Positions 53,352-64,000 are shown, counted from the stretch's first letter. The stretch: 64,000 nucleotides of DNA from Lytechinus pictus (GCF_037042905.1 NC_087252.1:35182965-35246964), one strand, 5' to 3'. Made by a program: numbers and translations. Notes: generated by a model not told the origin, from the sequence alone.

Positions 53352-56300
53352 CTGCAGATTGGGAGGGAAAGAGTTAATAATATGCATATCAAATCATATG
53401 ATATTGAATAGTTATATTATATTGGATGGCTAGGAATGGAATACCAGAAATACTCCAAGAGTTTTGGAAAATATTCCCAGAATCGCAGATGAGTGGAATA
53501 TTGGCCCTAATGAGCGGATTATTTCTGGAATTTCATGAAATAAAGCCATCCAATATAATTATTATCATCTATCCCACCCCTAGCAATAAAAAAAAGAGAG
53601 CAATTTGATCGATTGAACAAGTTATATCCACTTATCACATAATGGCATCATCACTTCATAAAATCAAATTTGGTCGTTGACGTGCGACTTGCATGTAGTT
53701 CATTATGACGAAATTGAGTGTCGTGCTCTTATGCTGCGCATCACACTGATTTCATTGTTGTACGCGTTGTATATTTCACGCATGCGCACTATGCTGTTGA
53801 ATATGCTCTCATATTCAACGGCAAATTTTGTACACTGAGGAGCCTAGGGGATAGTCTTTGGATTTCGGTTATTCTACGGATACGCTCTGATACTGCACTG
53901 GCAATTGATGCAGACCAAATATGCGTTTACAATGTATGGCTAAAACACTCTGTATAGATGATAATATATAATATCTTATCTCTTTGGACTGCAGCTTGGT
54001 ATAGCTCCAGACATGATATCCCCAGCTACTCAAGGGCCTTACTCTGTGATCTGCAAGGCGTTGTGGGAAATGGCAAATAATATTGACTGGATTCATTTAC
54101 TATTGACTGCCTATGAATGGAATATCTAATACCTATGTATTGCAGCTTGGCACAGCTCTAAATTGCTAGATGGTGATGCTCTCTGGTTGAAATTTGGGGC
54201 TATTTTGCATTAACATTTTCAAAATCAAATATTACAAAAACAAAAAGGTTGATAAGAATATTTCAAGACAATTTCAGGATTAAGGTGGTGATGGTAGATT
54301 ATACAGGTTGGAATATTCATATCAATGTGATTATGATTTTTAAGAAAATTTCATCATAATGTTGTGTGTGCCAGATTTATTTAAGCCCTGCGGTGGTCAA
54401 CCAGCTGAACATGTATCTCTAGCAGTGTTAGAGGGGAATCAGACAAATTGATAGTGAAAGCTTGAACAATATCGGACAGACAAGAAAGTTATGAATTTAT
54501 AAAAGTTGTAGAAATTGATCATCACTTTACTCATGGAGACTTCAAATTTGCTGCATTAGTGACGTCATAGTGATGTAAGGCAAGGACTACTCGACCTGAC
54601 TTACTGCAATGTATAAAATAGCTAAAATTTCATTTTTTTTTAGTTTCACTTCAAATTACATTTTTCTCTCATAAGGACATAAATCAATATGCTACCTGGG
54701 ATATATTTTGATTAATACTCCAAGGGATTAGGTACTTAGGAGAAAACCACAAAATCCTAATAATTAAGTACATGGCCTATGGGATAGTTGTCCTTGCCCC
54801 TTGTCATACTTTACTTACCCAGTTGCCAATTTGAAATTTACAGAGTCTTTATAGGGATCTCAATTTTACTTTCTTATTGCTTGTCCGATTTCTTTCAAAC
54901 TTTCACCACACTGTTTATCTTATTTTTTCTCTTTTCCGACACATTTTATGACCAAGGTTAGAATCCCCTTTGAGAGTTTTTCTATGAAGTAATGTCGGAA
55001 AAAAGAAGCTTACCTGATTGCTTCCTTAAGGATGTTAGTTTCTCTCACATGTTGCTGAAATTTATAACGTGACCATTCTTTCTGTAACCTGGCTCTTTCT
55101 TCTGACGTCTCGTGATCTATATCAAGTTCTTCTCTCTTTCTGTAAGGCAAAAATAAAGCCAATATTGATAGTGGTAATGACAATGATAATAATAATAATA
55201 AAAATAGTAAAATTAAATTTAATAGTAATGAAAATAATATTAACAATAATAATAATGATAGTAATAATAATAGCAATAATGAAATAAACAAATATAATTG
55301 TAATATAAATAGTAATACTGATAGGAATAGACATAATGATAGCATTAATAATGATGATAATAAGGAATAAAGTCAATTACTACTCCTACTACTAACAATA
55401 TAACCATAATAGATCAAAAGATCATGTATGCATATATATTTAGTGCAAAACCAAATGAAAACTGTTCTATAGGTGCTTTTTACATACTGCTATCCAAGAT
55501 CACAAGGTTGCACCAGAAATTCAGCATCATGATCTAGATGTTCAATTTAATAATTTTATTTGTTATGTTGATATTTTTTTCTTACTGTTCTCTGTAAGGG
55601 AGCACCTTGATTGACAAGCCTAAACTTCTCAAAACCCTGTACTCCCCTTTTTTTAACCTTTGTACATTTTACATTGTAACATATGAAAATAAATAATTAA
55701 TAAATTGAATATTAATATTAAAGGACTCTTTTATGACGACAAATGGCTGACAAACTACATGGATTCCACGTGTTACAGCCACAACACTGAGTTCAACCTT
55801 ATGTTAACATACTTGAATACAAATATCTAAACAAGTGATGCAATCAAAAGTTTACTTGTAAATGAACTTAAATAGGCGATCAACGGTCAAACCATTTGTT
55901 TAGAGTGCCCCCGCAGCCCCCCCCCCTCAATCCTAAATCTATGGTTCCATGACATTTGCTCCAGCGACAATTGCTCCACTATAATTCCACACACTAATCG
56001 AATGTCCAACTTTAACCCTGGGTTTAGCACTATGCCCTACCCTTAATCTAAACTCATACCTGACATTAAACCCTATTGCAACCCTAACCCTATATCTACA
56101 AAATTAAGCCCGGAGCAATTGTCGCCTGAGCAAATGTTGTGTCTCCAAATCTGCACCTAAAACTCACCTCTCATCTTCCATTAATTTTCTGTCCACATTA
56201 AAATCTACGATAGGTTTGAGTTCAGGGTCACCCATCTTGAATTGTATTTTCTTGACTTTCTTTAGCAATCTCTGTTGCCTCATCTGCACCTAAAACTCAC

Positions 56301-57926
56301 CTCTCATCTTCCATTAATTTTCTGTCCACATTAAAATCTACGATAGGTTTGAGTTCAGGGTCACCCATCTTGAATTGTATTTTCTTGACTTTCTTTAGCA
56401 ATCTCTGTTGCCTCATCTGCACCTAAAACTCACCTCTCATCTTCCATTAATTTTCTGTCCACATTAAAATCTACGATAGGTTTGAGTTCAGGGTCACCCA
56501 TCTTGAATTGTATTTTCTTGACTTTCTTTAGCAATCTCTGTTGCCTCATCTGCACCTAAAACTCACCTCTCATCTTCCATTAATTTTCTGTCCACATTAA
56601 AATCTACGATAGGTTTGAGTTCAGGGTCACCCATCTTGAATTGTATTTTCTTGACTTTCTTTAGCAATCTCTGTTGCCTCATCTGCACCTTAAACTCACC
56701 TCTCATCTTCCATTAATTTTCTGTCCACATTAAAATCTACGATAGGTTTGAGTTCAGGGTCACCCATCTTGAATTGTATTTTCTTGAGTTTCTTCAGCAA
56801 TCTCTGTTGCCTCATCTGCTCCTGTTTGGGATCCGCTCTTTTCTTCTTCTTTGGGGGCTCGGCTCTGAAACAAAAAAAAAATCAAACTTAAATTTTAAAC
56901 CTTTAAATGACAAATTAACTGATAAAATTAAACAGTGATGATGCTGCCAGTCCCAAAATCTTCAAGGTAAATGTGTTGGCTAGAGTGTCTTTCCTTTCGT
57001 TACTATTTTTAATGTTGTTCTAGAAGGGAAATTATCTGCAAATATTTAAAGGCAAGTTTCATTTTCAAGACCATTTTCATTCGCTTAAAAATTCCTTTAG
57101 TTGCAACAAGTAATTATTTCATGAGAAAGTCTTTAAAATTAAGGTTAATTGCCACCATATTAATCATAGATCTAGATCTCTAGTACATTGAAATAAACTT
57201 ATCTTTATGAAATCATGAAATATGTGGGACAGTGTATTAATACTGCTTGGAAGAATGCCCGACATTTTATGGTATTCCGTGCTTATTTCTCAGCAATTAT
57301 ACATTTTTTCCCTACAGCCATTTGGCACATGTTTTTTTATTCATGAATACAAACACTTTGGTGGTAATTTCATTGGATTCTGTTCGAACTTATTTTGAGA
57401 TCATTACCACAACTGGCATTTATCTTTAATATTCCTAAAATTTGTCCATCCATCAGCACCTCAAAAGTTCCCTACATTAATGGCACATTAGAAAGGCTGT
57501 TTGTTATTATTACCATTAATAGTATCAGATGCTGCATATCTTTTATCTGTTTATTCCTGTATTTTAAACCTACTTAACCCAGGGAATAATTTTGCTTTAC
57601 AAATTTGAATAGCATTTTTGGTCATGAGAGAAAAGCTCTCAACTAAGTAATGTACAGTCCTATGTAACATTATGCTATACAAAAGACTTTATGCATAGCA
57701 GTCTTTCAAAAATGTGGAGCAAAGTGCGATGCAATACCAGGAAAATTATTCCCTGTAACCCATTGCCTACTGAAACCAGGTAGTCCCTACAAATCCTACA
57801 AGAATTCCAGAATCCAGTAATAAAGATGTTAAGTACAAACCTGAGAACTTGAGTTGCCCTAAAGGATAATCCTCCAGCTCTTGTGAAGAAGGATCGAACC
57901 AGCTGAAGATTCTGAAGGCTAGCCAT
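53165..57926 (-). CDS. MRPL40: Mitochondrial large-subunit ribosomal protein mL40 (MRPL40)
   Basis: Four exons on the minus strand (57926-57841, 56864-56700, 55139-55014, 53351-53165) join in phase 2 throughout and encode 187 residues, near the 206 of human MRPL40. Exon 1 gives an Arg/Ser/Phe-rich, acid-free N-terminus (MASLQNLQLVRSFFTRAGG) fitting a mitochondrial targeting sequence. Then KKKKRADPKQEQMRQQRL (34-51), a coiled-coil-like middle (ERARLQKEWSRYK), and the diagnostic ALEELRLESEELY, RDPNLFP (149-155), YTPPI (163-167) and terminal DVTKQYK. mL40 is a structural protein of the mitochondrial 39S subunit. A good acceptor (CTTTACAG at 57935) eight bases before the ATG implies an upstream non-coding exon. 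The gene carries partial duplications at exons 2 and 4. Confidence 0.94.
53978..54170 (-). pseudogene. Decayed copies of MRPL40 exon 4 (5' part)
   Basis: 53978-54062 matches 53278-53360 (CTCTTTGGACTGCAGCTTGG versus CTCTTTGGATTGCAGCTTGG, then CTCTGTGATCTGCA with an acceptor-like AG). A shorter trace, TTGCAGCTTGGCACAGCTCT, lies at 54138-54157. Both lie in intron 3 in the same orientation as the gene. Confidence 0.75.
54428..54974. mobile_element. Diverged foldback MITE with GGGGAATC ends
   Basis: Left TTAGAGGGGAATCAGAC, right GTTAGAATCCCCTTTGAG. The interior includes AAGAAAGTTATGAATTTATA and its counterpart CTTATTGCTTGTCCGATTTC, as in the TTAA MITEs, but the TTAA is lost. Confidence 0.65.
55014..55139 (-). 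CDS. MRPL40: MRPL40 exon 3
   Basis: 126 nt, phase 2-2; acceptor CTTACAG, donor GTAAGC. Encodes KREELDIDHETSEERARLQK onward. Confidence 0.94.
55155..55372. repeat. AAT/ATAG-rich simple repeat
   Basis: Irregular AATAAT, AATAGT, AATGAT tract in MRPL40 intron 2-3. The Leu/Ile-rich frames over it on the minus strand are composition artefacts. Confidence 0.9.
55945..56147 (+). repeat. Dispersed repeat, copy of 41684-41872
   Basis: GGTTCCATGACATTTGCTCC ... ACCCTGGGTTTAGCAC ... GAGCAATTGTCGCCTGAGC matches the intronic copy at 41684. Contains CCCTAACCCTA twice at most, so not telomeric. Confidence 0.7.
56150..56819 (-). repeat. 133-bp tandem array, five copies, duplicating the MRPL40 exon 2 donor
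   Basis: Period exactly 133 bp (the AACTCACC donor complement falls at 56161, 56294, 56427, 56560, 56693). Each unit holds the last 116 nt of exon 2, a GTGAGT donor and about 14 nt of intron. Units 1-4 are almost identical to each other; the fifth, joined to the rest of exon 2, differs by a few bases. Reading past any donor meets TGA at once. Confidence 0.96.
56700..56864 (-). CDS. MRPL40: MRPL40 exon 2
   Basis: 165 nt, phase 2-2; acceptor GTTTCAG, donor GTGAGT at 56699. Encodes AEPPKKKKRADPKQEQMRQQ onward to KLMEDE. Its 3' portion is the first (in transcription order) of five tandem copies. Confidence 0.93.
57190..57440 (-). repeat. Dispersed repeat, inverted copy of 7345-7560
   Basis: GGGACAGTGTATTAATACTG ... 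GCTTATTTCTCAGCAATTA ... TTGAGATCATTACCACAACTGG corresponds in reverse complement to 7345-7560. In MRPL40 intron 1-2. Confidence 0.7.
57841..57926 (-). CDS. MRPL40: MRPL40 exon 1 (coding start)
   Basis: 86 nt from ATG, exit phase 2; donor GTTTGT. The exon begins upstream at 57934 after acceptor CTGTCTTTACAG. Confidence 0.9.
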
Positions 57927-57961
57927 CTTAAAATCTGTAAAGACAGGATAAAAGGCATATA

Positions 57962-58291
57962 ATAATAATCCACGGAACGACGTGTCTAAGCGCTTTACAG
58001 ATATATTATTACCCCAGTCATCGTATTCATTCAGTCATTCCCGCACACAATGTGTGCACATCCTCCACTCCCTGGGGAGTATTCCAGTCAGTTGCCGGTG
58101 AGGCGCACACAGTACTGGACAAGCTACAATGACTTTCACATCCTACCGGGTACCCATTTAGCACATTGGTCGAGAGTGGCAAGGTGTGGATTAACGCCTT
58201 GCCAAAGGACGCCAGACCGTGGTGGGATTCGAACACACGACCCTCTGATTACAAGGCGAGAGTCAGAACCACTACACCACAGCTCCTCCAC
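57962..58291 (-). mobile_element. tRNA-derived SINE
   Basis: Minus copy with head GAGCTGTGGTGTAGTGGTTC, B box GTTCGAATCCC, body AAGGCGTTAATCCACACC, tail with AAGCGCTTAGACACG and ATTATT. Confidence 0.88.
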
Positions 58292-58565
58292 ATAATATAA
58301 GACCAAGTAGCTCAGACATCTTAACATCATAGCAATAGTGGTTCTCTACTCAAATATGGGAGATAATCTCCAATGACAGACTTGTTTTGCAAAATAAAAG
58401 AAACAACACAAATGATAAGAATAATAATAAAAGCACACATATGAAAATCAAAACAGCACAAGCAAATTTGGCCACCACCACCAAATCGGCAGGTTTCCGA
58501 CACGTACATACAAAAAGGGAAAAGGGCCTAGTATTACTTACAATTTCATTGAAATCGGAATGACA

Positions 58566-61500
58566 CTCATGTCATGGCAAGTCTCTCGGTCACATTTCAA
58601 GGTCAATAAACAAACCCTACCCTTAACAAATATTGGAAACAAAACGGTACCCTTGACAAGTATGCCCTGCCCTACCTCCCACACCTTGCTCAATTTGGTT
58701 GTGCCTGGTATCCACTCGTCAATGCCATGGAAGTGGCCATCGCTTTCCCAAATATTGCGATTAAGAACAGCTGTATTTCCAACAACAACAACAACGAACA
58801 GCTGTATTTCCGCTCTGATCATGACGTCATCTTTCAAATTCTCAGTCAGATATCACTTTGCTTGGCTGGGCCTGGCTGTAATTTTAACCGAAGTTAGCAA
58901 CCAAAAGGTTTGCCTTCGGCAGCTCATTTGTTTGTTCGCATGAATTTGACCACCACTAGTAACTGCTTCAGTCCATATCAAAATTACGGCGAAGCCAAGC
59001 AAAATGGGCATAATCGTGATATAGTCCCCAAATCCAAAAGTGGGGATTATTAGAATCACACCTACCAGAACGCATGAAAATCACTTCCTTTCTCCAGAAC
59101 ACAGTCCCCAACTCTCGCACAAGTCACGTCTCTGTTGCAAAATGATAACACACACTAATGAAACACACACTGTATATAAACACTAGGGTTCTCTCCCTAT
59201 TATATACTCGTGATACAGTCCCCACTCAATGGGAAATCCAGTTTGATTTTCACGGCGGTGGGGACAGTTCCAACAGTATATATACTCGTGATCCAGTCCC
59301 CACTCAATGGGAAATCCAGTTTGATTTTCACGGCGGTGGGGACAGTTCCAACAGTATAGTATACTCGTGATCGAGTCCCCACTCAATGGGAAATCCAGTT
59401 TGATTTTCACGGCGGTGGGGATAGCTCCAACAGTATATTATACTCGTGATACCATCCCCTCACAACATAAAATCGTGCTCGTTCAACAAGGGGATGGGGA
59501 CAGTTTCCCGACGCATTGTGACGAGGATAAAACATTTTAGGGTATGGCTGCGGAAGTTGAGGGAGGGGGGGGGGGGGGGGGGGACTTGGAGCCCCGCTGC
59601 AGCCCCTACCTTTTTCCAAAACATGGTGAATCCTTGTGAACTAAAATCCTATAGAAATGCCTTCATATAGCATAAAAGTTCAAAGTCTTTTTTTCCAGAC
59701 CCGGTTAATTAAAAATTATAATATAAGTCCAAAGTCTTTTTTCCAGACCCGGTTGTTTCAAAAATTATAATATAAGTCCAAAGTCTTTTTTTCCAGACCC
59801 GGTTGTTTCAAAAATTATAATATAAGTCCAAAGTCTTTTTTTCCAGACCCCGTTGTTTCAAAAATTATAATATAAGTCCAAAGTCTTTTTTTCCAGACCC
59901 CGTTGTTTCAAAAAATTATAATATAAGTTCAAAGTCTTTTTTCCAGACCCGGTTAATTAAAAATTATAATATAAGTTCAAAGTCTTTTTTCCAGACCCGG
60001 TTAATAAAAAATTATAATATAAGTTCAAAGTCTTTTTTTCCAGACCCGGTTGTTTCAAAAATTATCATTAAGTCCAAACTAAAATACCATAATGATATTC
60101 CAGTGGAATTTTCTCCAAACCCTGTTATTCCAAAATTATAAATACAACAACAACAACAAGAACGTTATTCTACATCAATAATATTAGGGGGGCCTTGGTT
60201 AATTAATATTGTTTGTTTGCTTTTATTGTTACTCATGATTTCCTATTTTGAAATAACTGGAGCAAAGACTACACCATATTTCCATGCTATCCAATGTTGA
60301 TAAGATTTCAGGGTTTTTGTTTTGTTGTGTTTTTAACGATTTTTATAACTGGGTCTGGAGTAAAAGACTACGCTATATTTCCATGTTATTTAACAATAAT
60401 AAGAGATTGGGGATCTTTGTTACTTTAGAAATGATTTGTAAAAGTGGGTCTGGAAAAAAGACTTTGAACTTATATCATAATTTTTAATTAACCGGGTCTG
60501 GAAAAAAGACTTTGGACTTATATTATAATTTTTAATTAACCGGGTCTGGAAAAAGACTTTGGACTTATATTATAATTTTTAATTAACCGGGTCTGGAAAA
60601 AAGACTTTGAACTTATATTATAATTTTTTGAAACAACGGGGTCTGGAAAAAAAGACTTTGGACTTATATTATAATTTTTGAAACAACGGGGTCTGGAAAA
60701 AAAGACTTTGGACTTATATTATAATTTTTGAAACAACCGGGTCTGGAAAAAAGACTTTGGACTTATATTATAATTTTTAATTAACCGGGTCTGGAAAAAA
60801 AGACTTTGAACTTTTATGCTATATGAAGGCATTTCTATAGGATTTTAGTTCACAAGGATTCACCATGTTTTGGAAAAAGGTAGGGGCTGCAGCGGGGCTC
60901 CAAGTCCCCCCCCCCCCCCCCCCCTCCCTCAACTTCCGCAGCCATACCCTAAAATGTTTTATCCTCGTCACAATGCGTCGGGAAACTGTCCCCATCCCCT
61001 TGTTGAACGAGCACGATTTTATGTTGTGAGGGGATGGTATCACGAGTATAATATACTGTTGGAGCTATCCCCACCGCCGTGAAAATCAAACTGGATTTCC
61101 CATTGAGTGGGGACTCGATCACGAGTATACTATACTGTTGGAACTGTCCCCACCGCCGTGAAAATCAAACTGGATTTCCCATTGAGTGGGGACTGGATCA
61201 CGAGTATATATACTGTTGGAACTGTCCCCACCGCCGTGAAAATCAAACTGGATTTCCCATTGAGTGGGGACTGTATCACGAGTATATAATAGGGAGAGAA
61301 CCCTAGTGTTTATATACAGTGTGTGTTTCATTAGTGTGTGTTATCATTTTGCAACAGAGACTTGTGCGAGAGTTGGGGACTGTGTTCTGGAGAAAGGAAG
61401 TGATTTTCATGCGTTCTGGTAGGTGTGATTCTAATAATCCCCACTTTTGGATTTGGGGACTATATCACGATTATGCCGCAAAATGATGTCTGACATTCTG

Positions 61501-61620
61501 AGAATTTGAACGATGACATCGAACTCGAAGCCGAAATAAAGCTGTTCCTGATCGCAATATCTCGAATGGCGGTGGGCTCATTGACCTTGAAATGCGACTG
61601 AGTCTGCGAGAGACTTGCCA
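58566..61620. repeat. Imperfect inverted repeat that was the target of the 59007-61477 insertion
   Basis: Left arm about 58566-58940 (ATGGCAAGTCTCTCGGTCAC ... TTTCAAATTCTCAGTC) matches in inverted orientation 61620-61478 continued at 59006-58940 (ATGGCAAGTCTCTCGCAGAC ... TTCAAATTCTCAGAATGTC, then CATTTTGCTTGGCTTCG). Removing the inserted palindrome leaves an older palindrome of roughly 0.55 kb. Confidence 0.6.
59007..61477. mobile_element. 2.47-kb foldback transposon, arms of about 1 kb virtually identical
   Basis: Starts GGCATAATCGTGATATAGTC and ends with its complement; flanked by the 8-bp repeat GCAAAATG (58999-59006 and 61478-61485). Arms run about 59007-60060 and 60425-61477. Small frames in one arm recur unchanged in the other, and a 19-base G run (59565-59583) has the same length as its C-run partner (60906-60924). 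Each arm has three 75-bp units (with CACTCAATGGGAAATCCAGT) and seven to eight 46-48-bp units (with TTTTTTCCAGACCCGGTT). The spacer (about 60061-60424) has no transposase frame. An 8-bp duplication would suit hAT-like transposases. Confidence 0.92.
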
Positions 61621-61630
61621 TGATATTTGT
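61486..61630 (-). other. Short open segment beginning MASLSQTQ
   Basis: Minus frame with a good start context (ATATCATGGCAAG) reading MASLSQTQSHFKVNE ... SSFKFSECQTSFC up to the transposon end. In the target before insertion it would stop within about five codons. It forms one arm of the old palindrome, so it is more likely repeat than gene. Confidence 0.25.
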
Positions 61631-62063
61631 GAACTTCTGCCTGGTGATGTGTGTGTACGTGGGCCCGTGCCGGGAAATTTGCTCGAATTCGGCTGGAGCG
61701 AAACTGCATGAACGCCCATGGACTGCGCTGTCAGACTGACTGACTGGTGGTTGGCCTACAAAAGTCAAGTGATCGCTGATGCCATGCCCATGTTATGGTC
61801 TCACTCAGACTTTCACTTTGGCCTTGCAATCACGCTAGATGGATGGAGCGGAAGGGAGCGGGGATTGCCGCCGCGCCATGCGGGGACGAGAGTGAGAGAA
61901 ATCAACTCCAGCTTGCAAGACCAATTCCACGATCCACCGACGTGGACAAACGTCATGTCAATCACAATCGATAAGATTTTAAGAGATTTTAAGCATCTTT
62001 AGTCAGGTTCACAATAGAATTACAATTTCATAACATTTCAGGAATATAAAAATCTATTCTTAC

Positions 62064-62220
62064 CTATAAAATTTGCTCGAAGTCGACTTGATAAAACATG
62101 AAATCGCAGAAAAATCTTAACGGTGGGAGGAACGAAAACTCGGAGAATCAAGATGGTGGAGTGTATCAGATCAGCGAAAACAGAAAACGAAAACGGAGCG
62201 CGATAATAGTACCGTACTCA
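62064..62220 (-). promoter_or_regulatory. MRPL40: Likely MRPL40 non-coding first exon and promoter region
   Basis: On the minus strand, a pyrimidine- and CG-containing stretch (CGCGCTCCGTTTTCG) runs into TTTTATAG followed by a strong donor GTAAGAATAG at 62063. The coding exon has an acceptor at 57935 but no donor was otherwise found upstream, so these two probably pair. The transcription start is not determined. Confidence 0.45.
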
Positions 62221-62811
62221 GTAAAGTTACATGGAAAAAAGCCTAAAAACTATTAATTAGATATGTACTTCAGGAGATTGGTGTCTTGACTTTATATCAG
62301 TGTTTTCGCCCCTTATTATCATATCTATATGTTGTTGTTTTTTAGAAAGGAAATTAATTCCCTGATTTCCCTCCCTCCCAAACTTTCACATTTTGTAAGG
62401 ATAATTCAATAGGCCTAAAAGTGACTGGGTATTAACGGGGGTATTAAAGGCGGAGTGACAAGAAATGGGCACTAGTATGTTGACTGGAAATTTTAACCCG
62501 CTTCCAATATTTAACAATAATATCACACCCAAAATCACTGGCTTTTGTTGAAAAGCTGTTACGCACACTGCCTTTCAAGTAAAAAACATTGTGCCAGGTG
62601 CCCCAGGTCCCATTTACCTCCTTGGGTTGAGTGCATGAAAATGTGGATCAATTTCTTGTTGAAGGAAACAACGCCATGGCTGGATCTTCTCACTGCCAAG
62701 CCAATCCTCAGTAATGACTGAAATAAAATAAAAATTTCCAGAAGTAAACTATGGATATAGCCTTTTATCAATAAGAACAACCAATTAATAATGATAATAA
62801 GCAACATTTGG

Positions 62812-63075
62812 AGCATTGTGGCCCAGTGGATTAGTCTTCGGACTTTGAAACAGAGGGTCGTGGGTTCGAATCCCAGCCATGGCGTAATTTCCTTCGGCAA
62901 GAAATTCATCCACATTGTGCTGCACTCGACCCAGGTGAGGTGAATGGGTTCCCGGTAGGATCTATTCCTTGAACGCCTTAGCGCCTATTAATATGGCGGC
63001 TTATAGCTATATAGCCGGGTAATAATATGATACCAAGTATCAAAGCGCAGTTGAGTATATGCACATATTATTTTT
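62812..63075 (+). mobile_element. tRNA-derived SINE, best-preserved copy
   Basis: Head GGAGCATTGTGGCCCAGTGG with A-box-like and intact B box GGTTCGAATCCC, then CCATGGCGTAATTTCCTTCG, body GAGGTGAATGGGTTCCCGGT, tail ending near 63075. Confidence 0.9.
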
Positions 63076-63250
63076 CTATTTATGTAGTGCTTAATACATT
63101 ATTTCAAAGCACTGCAGTGTTATTCCAGCTGTAGCACGGCTACCCTGATCGACCGCTTGAGCGTTTGAGGAATTCCTTCCTACCTGATACCCACTACTAC
63201 ACCTGGGTAGGGAGTGGCAAATGTAGATAAATGCCTTTTCAAGGGATGTG
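63076..63250 (-). mobile_element. Partial SINE, minus orientation
   Basis: ACACCTGGGTAGGGAGTGGCA and AAGCACTGCAGTG-type tail sequence in reverse orientation abut the plus SINE. Head missing. Confidence 0.55.
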
Positions 63251-64000
63251 GGTGCTGCATACCAATAAGATAATGATCCATAATCAATAATCATTAAGGT
63301 AATAATCAGAATACTAATATTTAGCTGAATATTCTTTTTCTTCCAATTATTCACACGGACATGCTGTCAATCTGAATAAAATTTGCCTCATATCAGCAAA
63401 CCTTTGCCAGGGTCAAAGATTTTCACATTAATTTTCTCTCTCTCTCTCTCTCTATTTTTTACGCATAGTTTTAACATTACGAGTCAAATTTTTACACATA
63501 GTTTCTACATTTTGAGTCAAAGTTAGTCAAGCGCAACTAATAATATACAAAACTAGATTAACAATATAAAAACAATACGTACAAAATATAATGTATCAAT
63601 AATATTTATTAACACTCTCTGAACAGAATTTCTGTACAAATCTGGATATAGAAGCATTTTACATCACGTGGATACCATTCATGACAGCTAATTCTTTACA
63701 AAATTCAAACAAAATCAAAACTATTCAATTCAGATCATGATAATAAAATACTGGCAGAGCCATCTTGACAGTGCATTTCAGGAAAAAAGGGAAATCTTTA
63801 AATTTATAAAAATCACCAACTAAGTTTTGATTGACACTGATGATAAAAATTCAATCAGATACATTTTGAACTTACAGGAGCCTTATTTGAATCTATGGGG
63901 ACCATAAAATCTTTCTACTTTGGGATAAAATTGACTTTATTATATTAACATGTTTTCCATGATTTGGTCTAAAATACTTGCTTTGACTTGGGCGGATATT
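63251..64000. other. No gene; CT microsatellite
   Basis: TCTCTCTCTCTCTCTCTC at about 63436-63453. TTTTTAC(G/A)CATAGTTT(T/C)(A/T)ACATT is repeated at 63457 and 63489. Remainder AT-rich and unassigned. Confidence 0.5.

Noticed and set aside
55010-55376. Leu/Ile-rich frames suggesting membrane proteins
   Set aside because: Translation of an AAT-type simple repeat in an MRPL40 intron; only the exon 3 part (55014-55139) is coding.
56080-56095. Interstitial telomere repeat (AACCCT)
   Set aside because: Only two units, inside a dispersed repeat copied at 41684.
59158-61331. Identical short frames in both arms of the palindrome
   Set aside because: They are the same DNA in inverted arms, including a G run read as poly-Gly/Pro; no coding signal beyond that.

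Overview
This window is animal nuclear DNA: spliced genes with GT-AG introns and one-exon-per-repeat LRR coding, and no bacterial operon features. It is AT-rich and packed with small DNA transposons, tRNA-derived SINEs and CR1-like LINE pieces. A Death-NACHT-LRR (NLR) immune-receptor gene, together with this repeat style, best fits an echinoderm, probably a sea urchin. That is an inference; another invertebrate deuterostome is not excluded.

Layout. (1) 1-8.6 kb is transposon-rich: a 41-bp minisatellite, a foldback element, and a 3.5-kb TA-flanked inverted-repeat element that carries another foldback copy, which in turn carries a SINE. (2) 8.67-21.72 kb, minus strand, is an NLR gene seen in part: a Death-domain exon (21439-21722), one large NACHT exon (18713-20424), then six LRR exons of about 55 codons, one of them frameshifted. 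Its start codon and 3' end are not visible. (3) 21.7-30.4 kb is intergenic or intronic, mostly MITEs and dispersed repeats, with one unassigned open frame near 25 kb. (4) 30.44-33.07 kb, plus strand, holds a possible four-exon gene for a 67-residue single-pass membrane protein. (5) 36.09-48.06 kb, plus strand, is an HSF2BP (MEILB2)-like gene, ten coding exons, 362 codons, with a dead LINE in intron 1. (6) 53.17-57.93 kb, minus strand, is the mitochondrial ribosomal protein gene MRPL40 (mL40), four coding exons, 187 codons, with a likely non-coding first exon near 62.1 kb. (7) A 2.47-kb near-perfect palindromic transposon (59007-61477) sits in its predicted first intron.

The three recognisable genes do not form a pathway: the NLR is an innate-immune sensor, HSF2BP serves meiotic recombination through BRCA2, and mL40 is part of the mitochondrial ribosome. 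The shared theme is how repeats rework splicing. A 133-bp tandem array duplicates the MRPL40 exon-2 splice donor. A 41-bp array duplicates the HSF2BP exon-8 acceptor. A TTAA-flanked MITE supplies the pyrimidine tract of the last HSF2BP exon. The NLR has grown by repeated duplication of LRR exons with their flanking introns.

All exon calls come from splice-site reading and phase matching by eye; no alignment or RNA evidence was available.
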